A stretch of 64,000 nucleotides of DNA from Syncephalastrum monosporum B8922 (Eukaryota > Mucoromycota > Mucoromycetes > Mucorales > Syncephalastraceae), in contig JNEN01001241.1 in assembly GCA_000697355.1 (NCBI GenBank), positions 178,506 through 242,505 of the forward strand, read 5' to 3'. Positions 57,801 to 64,000 of the stretch are shown piece after piece. Every line of letters begins with the position of its first letter. The first letter of the stretch is position 1. Both the position numbers and the translations under genes were made by a program. Below the pieces are notes generated by a model, which ran no database searches, had not been told where the DNA came from, and was given only the letters and a program-made list of their open reading frames with translations.

Positions 57801-59289
57801 TCGGCCATCTTGAACTGCATGGCCAGTAGAATCAGAGCTGCACGTCGTGGTATAAAGGCCGTCTAGCTCCGAAACAACAAGCTCAAGCAAGGCCTGATGT
57901 GAGTGACCTTAAAAGGTGAAATCAATATGCCTCATGAATAATATAACTATGTCATCTACAAGTCCATTTGCTAAATGATGATGAATCTTGTGCGGATGTT
58001 ATCATGTCCATCTCTTGTCGTAAGCTTAGGCCTTTCTTACGTAGTAGTGAAGACCTTCGACGCCTGTGAAAATATGTTTGTGGAAGACAAGTGTGCATCG
58101 CTGACAAGTATAAAACTATAAAACTAATCCATCACTTGCTTCAAAGACAACAGTAGGTTCGACAAGGTAAGGCGTCTAGTTGCCATGAACATCCATCTCC
58201 TAGTCGTAAATCACTGCTATATACGTACGTGGTATCTGTATCTTTTCGGATGGCCTATTGAAGCAGAACAGTGATTCCTCGTCGACATGCCTGAGCGCTT
58301 AGTTTAAATGAAATAGCAACGGCAACAGACACGCCCACCCGCCCTCAGCACTGTGATCACCCGACCGCTCTACACCCTTTAACTAAATACTAAATAAGGA
58401 TCGATTTGAGCCACAGCCGTTGTCGCAGCACAAATAAGCCTTCTTGTGAAACTTTTTTCATGGCTCTTTATGCTGACTACAGCAGGCCGTAGGCATATGG
58501 CTCGCCTTCGAGGGAGGTTGGCTCTGAAGATGTCGGCAATTACCCTACGTTCCATACATTATATTGGGGGCCTTGTGATGTGCACCGCCACGGATCTGTC
58601 TCAGAGTGCATTTAAAAGCAGTACTCGTTCTCCTACGGACAATGCCCCGTACCTCTCTGGCTTCTTTCTCCCCGACTTCTTGTCTATGCCGCGTATTGAC
58701 GCATGTTGCCATACATGAAAGATCTTCCACTTATTTGAGTCTTGTTGCAGGCGATGATGATGACGCTAGAAAAATATATATACACACGGTGTCTAAGCTA
58801 TATACATACGGGTTACTGTAGTCAGCATAAAGAGTCATTAAAAAGCGTCCACAAGAAGGGTTATTAGCCCTGCGACAACGGTCGCAAAACTGTACATACA
58901 GTACTGTCATTCCAGGTCCAGGATAGAAAAGTTTCATGACCCGACAGGAAAACTGCACTGCGCGAACAGGAAAACGGAAGGGGAAAAATGCTCTGATTGG
59001 CTGTATTTTAGCACCGGAACTATAAAAGGGTTGCCGATGTCCAAAAATGGATGTTGAAGGTCGAAATAGGAAGCTCCTACCCAAAGCATGCACTGAGGGG
59101 GAAGAACCAGCAGCAGCCACCAAAAAATACACCTCTAAGATGGAGAAAAAAAATTCTTCTCTGGCACAAAATATAAAATACAGGTGAAAAAGTCATCCCT
59201 TGATTTAGGAAATAAAATACAGGTTGAAAAAGTCATCCCTTGGTTAAGAAAATAAAAACCGGTGGTACAATGACCGGCCCACAATGGAG
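54867..59289. other. Large gene-poor island
   Basis: About 4.4 kb without any gene I can support. AT-rich, scattered weak frames (for example 56665-57027 plus, 57217-57400 minus, 58446-58718 plus) with no domains or splice structure. It is probably decayed repeat sequence. A short direct tandem duplication lies at 59169-59255. Confidence 0.5.
59169..59255. repeat. Two-copy tandem repeat, unit about 44 bp
   Basis: Two adjacent units share ATAAAATACAGGT, GAAAAAGTCATCCCTTG and TTAAG/TTTAGG with few differences. Confidence 0.8.
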
Positions 59290-60450
59290 AACATTTCTTA
59301 CCACTAACTAGCCTACGAAATTTCGTTTCGAAATCAGTTTTCGTGGACTACACTTCATTTTTATTATACATACCGGCTACCGGGACCGGGGTCGTCGATA
59401 CACGCTCACGGCGTGTTGGCCACTGCTTCATCTGTGGCTGTGCAGCAGAATGCATTTTTGAGTCACAGTTTCATATTATCAACCACAAGCACTTACCGAT
59501 GGGCGTGGGGCAGACATTGGCGCAATGGCACATGTCTTTGGGGCGGGTAGTTGCAACGGTGGTCCCGGCCACCGATAGCCGGCTAGTGGGTCGCAAAACG
59601 GGAAGAAGGAGAGAGGGAGAGCAAGCGGAGAGAAAGAGACGCAAAGGGAGAACGAGGAAGGAGTGGAACTGAAACGTGTGTTAATGTCTCATATTCAATG
59701 CATAGACCTGAATCTGTTTCACTTACGGGCAGAGGAAAAAGCGGAAAAAAAACCTCTGATGGGAGGACAGCAAGCGGAAGAGAGGAAGAGGCGTGAGCGG
59801 AAGCGAAGACAGGAGGAGAGGCGAGCAAGAAGACGGCAAGCTAAGTATACATTCAGAAGGAGGGTAGTGTTGTCCAAGGCCATGTACTCTTGACGCGGAA
59901 CTTACTATCATGCACACCGGTGCAGTTGGGGATGGGCAACCGGTGGCAGAGGGACTTATGGGGAACGTAGTGGTCTATGTGTTGCACTTATTAGTTTATA
60001 CTTGTAACCAAAGTCCTTTTGTATATACTTGCCAGCGTAAGACTTGACCAGGGTAAAGAAGAAGAAGAAAAGTAGACGTGAGAGAAAACAAAAGACCTTT
60101 TATGAGAAAGAGCGCGTGTCAATCGATATTCATGCAAGAACACGGGCGGGCTGTGCCAATGGGAAAGGAGAAGTAAAAGATAAGGACCTGACAGGGATTG
60201 ACGTCGACCTTTTTCCAAGTTTCATAGGTTCCATTGGCTAGCCAAGCTATCACGCAATCCACGTTTTACCAATGGGGAAAAAGAGCTCAAAGATATGGTC
60301 CCTGACAGGTATTGACGTCAGGTATCTTTCGCGTTTCAGAGGATTGTTCATTGGCCTACTTTCCCATCACGCGGTTCACATTTACCGAAACACGGGTGAA
60401 AAGACCTTGATGAAGATTGACGTCAGGTACCGTTGACGTCTCAAAGTTGT
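59290..60450 (-). repeat. Dispersed multi-intron sequence, copy 2
   Basis: Homolog of 46090-47115 (see that entry). On the minus strand the central exon-like block, between a CACATAG acceptor and a GTAAGT donor, reads DHYVPHKSLCHRLPIPNCTG, with Cys and His spaced like a zinc ligand set. The matching block of copy 1 is frameshifted. Copy 2 carries an expanded tandem module at its right end (60184-60450) and is cut off shortly beyond by the transposase. Confidence 0.6.
60184..60450. repeat. Degenerate tandem module with TGACGT and CCAAT motifs, about three units of 100-115 bp
   Basis: Units begin near 60185, 60301 and 60403. Each has CCTGACAGG-like sequence, ATTGACGTC(A), then CATTGGCCTACTTT/CATTGGCTAGCC, an ACGCGGTTCAC or ACGCAATCCAC block and a run of A/G. 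Copy 1 of the dispersed sequence has a single related unit near 47005-47060. Confidence 0.7.
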
Positions 60451-60461
60451 CTACTTTGCCA

Positions 60462-60491
60462 GACGCCCTGCCCGGGAATTGAACCGGGGTC
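60462..60491 (-). other. tRNA 3'-half-like fragment
   Basis: On the minus strand: GACCCCGGTTCAATTCCC then GGGCAGGGCGTCT, matching a tRNA T-arm with B-box (GGTTCAATTCC) and 3' acceptor strand. The T-stem CCCGG/CCGGG closes over an 8-nt loop, one base too long, and no complementary 5' acceptor strand was found upstream. So it is a fragment, pseudogene or SINE-like tail, not a working tRNA. Confidence 0.45.
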
Positions 60492-60608
60492 TTTTGTGTC
60501 TTGCGTATGTAATTATGGATGTACGGAATATTAAGATTATTATATATAGATACCACTAAACATATTTCACTCATAGATATTTCTAACTGCAAACAGGAAA
60601 GCTGTCTT

Positions 60609-61793
60609 CTATGTCTTTTTTATTATACGGAATTGCTCGTCGTAAAATATATTCTCTTCTTGGAGGCAAGCATTGAAGAAGGTAAGAGAGTTTCTAATAT
60701 ACCCTCTACAGCTATCTGCGGTCACACTGGCAGCAGCGGCGGTGACTTGTTCCAAAAGCTCTTGATCAGTCTTGACGGCCATCTTCTTAACCTTCCCCTT
60801 GAAATTGCCCCACATCTTCTCGATTGGGCTCAAGAACGACAAGTATGGGGGCATGAAGACCAGCTTATGTCCAGCGTCCTCCACCAGTTCTTCTTTCACC
60901 CGGATGTGGATGGAGCAATTGTCCAGGATCAGGTACTTGTTCGACATGCCCATTTCCTTCAAGATCTCTAGCAACTCCTTGATAAAGTCGTCAAAGTGCG
61001 CGCTTGTGGTCCCAGGAGAATGGGCTGTCTTGCGCTCCTTGCTGCCGACATTCCTGTTGTACATCAGCGCGTCAGAATATGGGACGTGTTTGGACATTAG
61101 CAGGACACCTTCCGCTGACACTGCCCCATATGATGCTGACGTTGATGCCCGTCGTCCGAAACTTCCACAACCCAAGGGACTTCCTTCTTCGAGTAGCCTT
61201 GCTTTCGGACGTGCTTCTTCTGGAATCCAGTTTCATCGATGAACACGCAGTTCCTGAGGTAGTCCATTCCGTTTCGTTGAATCCACTGAATGAAGTCCCT
61301 GCGTTTAGATTTGTTCCTAGGCATGTTGCGGGCTTCGGGGATGGTGCGCACCGTTTTGAGACTGTATGCTAGTTCTCTGGTGGCATGGCTATGAACAGCA
61401 GACCGGCTGATTTGCAGACCTTCATGAGAGCCGATGAACGTTATAGCGTTAATCTCTAAAATCAACATAAAAAGAGTACTGACCTGGAAAGCTGTTCAAA
61501 AGCTCTTAATGGGTGTCCTTCATGATGGTCCACGGGTTCGCCTGCGGGTGCACTTCAATGAAGGCGGAATGCACTTGGGTCAACTTCTGATTCTGGGTCG
61601 GCTTCTTGACGTGGGAGGCTGGTTTGAACCCAGGAAGAACGCTCGGGTCAAGTTGGTGCTCTGTGCTGATCTGGTAGGCTGCTTTCTCCTTGATACCAGC
61701 CTGGATAGCACCCTGGCTGATAGTCGCGCCTGCTTCCAACAAGTCGACCAACTTCCCGACTTGCTTAGGGCTATACTGCTTCCTTGTCCACAC
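60609..61793 (-). pseudogene. Broken Tc1/mariner (IS630)-superfamily transposase
   Basis: Minus strand. A 5' part from 61793 has a helix-turn-helix-like start (WTRKQYSPKQVGKLVDLLEA). A 64-nt intron (61483-61420) joins NSFPG to LQISRSAVHSH. The catalytic domain has FIDETGF (first Asp), LILDNCSIH (second Asp) and PPYLSFLSPIEKMWGNFK (Glu), with 33 residues between the last two, close to the DD34E of Tc1. Breaks: an in-frame TAA at 61508-61506 where a Gln codon is expected, and two frameshifts near 61155-61162 and 61126-61135. The element is therefore inactive. Clear terminal inverted repeats and TA duplications were not found. Confidence 0.85.
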
Positions 61794-61901
61794 CAGAGGC
61801 TCTGTCTCAGTGGTATGGAGAGGCGACTCGTCTTGCTGAGCAGCAGATGCTCCTGGTGTAAGTTGCTGACCCGGTTACCATAAATGGCATCACCTGTCCA
61901 A

Positions 61902-62028
61902 CAAGCATTCGAGCTTTTTCCTGAGTAACCCCCCCAGCATTCGAGCTCTGGCCTGAGTAACCCCCAATGCATTCGAACTCTGGCCTGAGTATCAACACAA
62001 GCAATCAGCCTCTTCGCTGAGTATCCTC
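61902..62028. repeat. Tandem repeat, 31-33 bp unit, about four copies
   Basis: Units share GCATTCGA(G/A)CTCTGGCCTGAGTA and a C-run (or ATCAAC); the fourth is more diverged. They lie just outside the 5' end of the transposase and could be subterminal repeats of that element. Confidence 0.8.
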
Positions 62029-62510
62029 TTAATCCCATATATCATATCCCGTAGCAGTTCAGACATATAAATAGTCCTCAAATTCTTAGCCTTAGACAGA
62101 CAGATTCAGACAGTATTCACACAGATCATTATAAATCACTATATTAGCCTTTGAAGACAAATCTCTTATCTCTCTGACGCTACAGAAGCCTTTTCTATCA
62201 TCTGTCACTGATCTCCGTTGGTTGTTTATCAAGACACCATCGAAAAGCACAAGTTCTTACAACTCCATTCTGACATTGTCAACATTTCCAAACACCTCAT
62301 TTCGAATTTCGAATTTTCGAATCTCTTATTCCTTTATTTTTCCTTACCTCTTTTTATCCCACTTATCACTTTCTTTGTGTGGTAAACCATCACCCGTTGG
62401 GTCATCTCGTTACCGTTGAGAAAGTCTAGATTGGCCTCTATACCCAATCGTAGTATCGGTTGCTATCATGCACTTATTCAACTCCTCCATCGCCGGTTCA
62501 ATTAACTGCA
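62029..62510. other. AT-rich spacer between transposase remnant and DIRS-like element
   Basis: About 480 bp, pyrimidine-rich, no gene. Some of it may belong to the left terminal repeat of the next element, whose outer end cannot be placed because the right copy runs off the window. Confidence 0.5.
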
Positions 62511-62806
62511 TATGAAACCGTAAAAAAGTATTCCATACCGCTTCTCTCATATAATGGCACAGTTCCATATGCAAGCTGCATCTGCCATTGTATATTCAAT
62601 CACAGGTACACCGTACCTGATGAAAATATTTTATTATCTTATCACTGGTTCTCTCTACTCAGCTGGATGAAACATATTGAATTCTATATAAGTCGATAGT
62701 TGGATAGACATAGTTACGATATCTTTACCTGATACTCAACTTACTCAATATAAGTTCAGTCTCACTCATTCTCTAATTACCTTTTATTTTCTCTACTGCT
62801 CATTTT
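62511..62806 (+). repeat. Left inverted repeat of DIRS-like element
   Basis: Pairs with 63704-64000; starts TATGAAACCGTAAAAAAG and ends CTCTACTGCTCATTTT. True outer boundary may lie further left. Confidence 0.9.
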
Positions 62807-62811
62807 TCTCG

Positions 62812-63124
62812 CTATATCTCAACTGGGCGTCGAATGGGAAGGCCTCTTGCCACCAGTGGGTTGCTTGACCACCAGTCTAATTCTGCGAGGGTGTCCCGAG
62901 ACAGTGGGCATGGTCTTTCCCATCTTTCTTGCCTTCCTTGAAGGCTTTTTGCGAGATCTTGCTGGATGAAACGTATGTGTAGAAGGGCTTCCCCCACCGC
63001 TGGGATCAAAGCCGTCATCTTGCCTAGTAGGCCGGCTATCCACCTGCATGAATGTACTTTCTGGCGGGCTTGTCGGATCCTGCTGTTGTAAGGTGTCAAG
63101 TCCCACCAAGCACTGAAGATGCAT
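62812..63124 (-). pseudogene. DIRS-type reverse transcriptase/RNase H fragment
   Basis: About 95 codons with LLGKMTALIPAVGEALLHIR, FIQQDLAKSLQGRQERW and LAELDWWSSNP. Immediately upstream the matching sequence continues in another frame (SCRWIAGLL region versus STFMQVDSRPTRQD), so a frameshift is present. No intact RT motifs with the YXDD box are in the window. Confidence 0.75.
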
Positions 63125-63703
63125 AGGTTACACCCACCTTCCTTTTACGTCCCATTGTTGACTTCTCTTTTGTTGCCTCCACATTTTCTCTTGTAATCGC
63201 CCTACCCTCCACCTTTCCTTCCGTAACCATCTCATCCTCCCCTCCCCTTTTCTTTTTCATACACGCTCCACCCTCCAACATTTTTCTCGTAATCACCTCA
63301 TCCTCCCTTCCTTTTATTTTTTTTACTCAACCTCAAAGTACTTTTTGTTCAATCATCATAGTTTAGAAAACAGTATAAATATCCAAATAGTTTTGTCACA
63401 AATAAATCAGTCAATTGCACATCTACAAATACAAAGCTACCTTTCAGCTTATATTATCCTTTGCCTCCGTTGGAATCGCCTACTCCACCGATAACACAAG
63501 CCACCCTCTTATTTCGTTTTACACATACAAGAGACGTACCATTCCTCTTATTTTATTCTCTCCAACTGTATAATCAAGAGACGTATATTCCTCTTTGATT
63601 CCCGTATTACCTTTATTTCTTTTCTTTTCTTATCCTTGTACACGTTAAACACATACCTTGTGGTTTGACTGGTGCTCATTACATATCTCTGAGATGTAGA
63701 GGG

Positions 63704-64000
63704 AAAATGAGCAGTAGAGAAAATAAAAGGTAACAAGAGAATGAGTGAGACTGAACTTATATTGAGTAAGTTGAGTATCAGGTAAAAGATATGATAGCTA
63801 TGTCTATCCAACTAACGTCTTATATAGATTTTAATATGTTTCATCCAGCTGAGTAGAGAGAACCAGTGATAAGATAATAAAATATTTTCATCAGGTACAG
63901 TGTACCTGTGATTGAATATACAATGGCAGATGCAGCTTGCATATGGAACTGTGCCATTATATGAGAGAAGCGGTATGGAATACTTTTTTACGGTTTCATA
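63704..64000 (-). repeat. Right inverted repeat of DIRS-like element (runs off window)
   Basis: Inverted complement of 62511-62806, still matching at the last base of the window. Confidence 0.9.

Larger units (their letters stand above)
62511..64000. mobile_element. DIRS-like retroelement derivative with long terminal inverted repeats
   Basis: Bases 62511-62806 are the inverted complement of 63704-64000 with only about ten differences and one small indel. Between them, 62812-63099 on the minus strand encodes a piece of reverse transcriptase/RNase H (LLGKMTALIPAVGEALLHIR, LAELDWWSS) of the DIRS type; inverted terminal repeats are a hallmark of DIRS elements. Most of gag, RT and the tyrosine recombinase are missing, so this is an internally deleted copy. 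The right end continues beyond the window. Confidence 0.75.

Noticed and set aside
58446..58718. 90-codon plus-strand open frame
   Set aside because: No domain, no splice context, located in a decayed island; composition consistent with chance.
60462..60561. Functional intron-containing tRNA gene
   Set aside because: No 5' acceptor complementary to CAGGGCG, the T-loop is one base too long, and the D-arm region is degenerate.
61902..62028. CRISPR-like array
   Set aside because: Units are directly adjacent without unique spacers and the genome is eukaryotic; it is a plain tandem repeat.

Overview
The window looks like nuclear DNA of an early-diverging filamentous fungus, most likely Mucoromycota (Mucorales-like). 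The evidence is intron-dense protein genes with short introns (about 50-150 nt) and conserved GTAAGT-type donors, orthologs of standard fungal proteins, a DIRS-type retroelement fragment, and a degenerate 18S rRNA piece that reads like zygomycete 18S. I could not search databases. Product names come from recognised motifs and gene models from splicing by eye with phase checked at every junction.

Layout. 1-31.5 kb is gene-rich: N-terminal part of a probable Rim15/Cek1-type kinase (minus, cut by the window edge), a C2/GYPP-repeat protein (plus), Tsc13-type enoyl reductase (minus), two small proteins (plus), a Ste20-like kinase (plus) convergent with an Rvs167/amphiphysin BAR-SH3 protein (minus), an alpha/beta hydrolase (minus), complex I NDUFB7 (plus), an Atg26-type sterol glucosyltransferase (plus), then a carnitine/acylcarnitine carrier directly followed by carnitine acetyltransferase with a C-terminal AKL (plus). 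34.6-54.9 kb is a second gene block: mitochondrial DEAD-box helicase, two minus-strand hypothetical ORFs, RNase P subunit p30, Ubp6/USP14, a zinc-finger/DUF3020 protein, Npl4, a type II membrane protein of glycosyltransferase-like character, and a Gpr1/Fun34/YaaH acetate/ammonium transporter.

Gene-poor islands at about 8-12, 18.8-20.2, 31.5-34.6, 44.2-47.6 and 54.9-64 kb hold decayed material: a pseudogene of a repeated lineage family, the 18S fragment, two diverged copies of an unidentified multi-intron dispersed sequence (about 46.1-47.1 and 59.3-60.4 kb), a broken Tc1/mariner-type transposase (60.6-61.8 kb), and a DIRS-like element between roughly 300-bp inverted repeats (62.5-64.0 kb).

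Functionally, the carrier, the acetyltransferase and the acetate transporter all belong to C2/acetyl-unit metabolism. Ubp6 and Npl4 both serve ubiquitin-proteasome degradation. Tsc13 and the Atg26-like enzyme act on membrane lipids. Gene structure is unusual in its microexons (including an exon that is only the start codon) and in at least two GC-AG introns.
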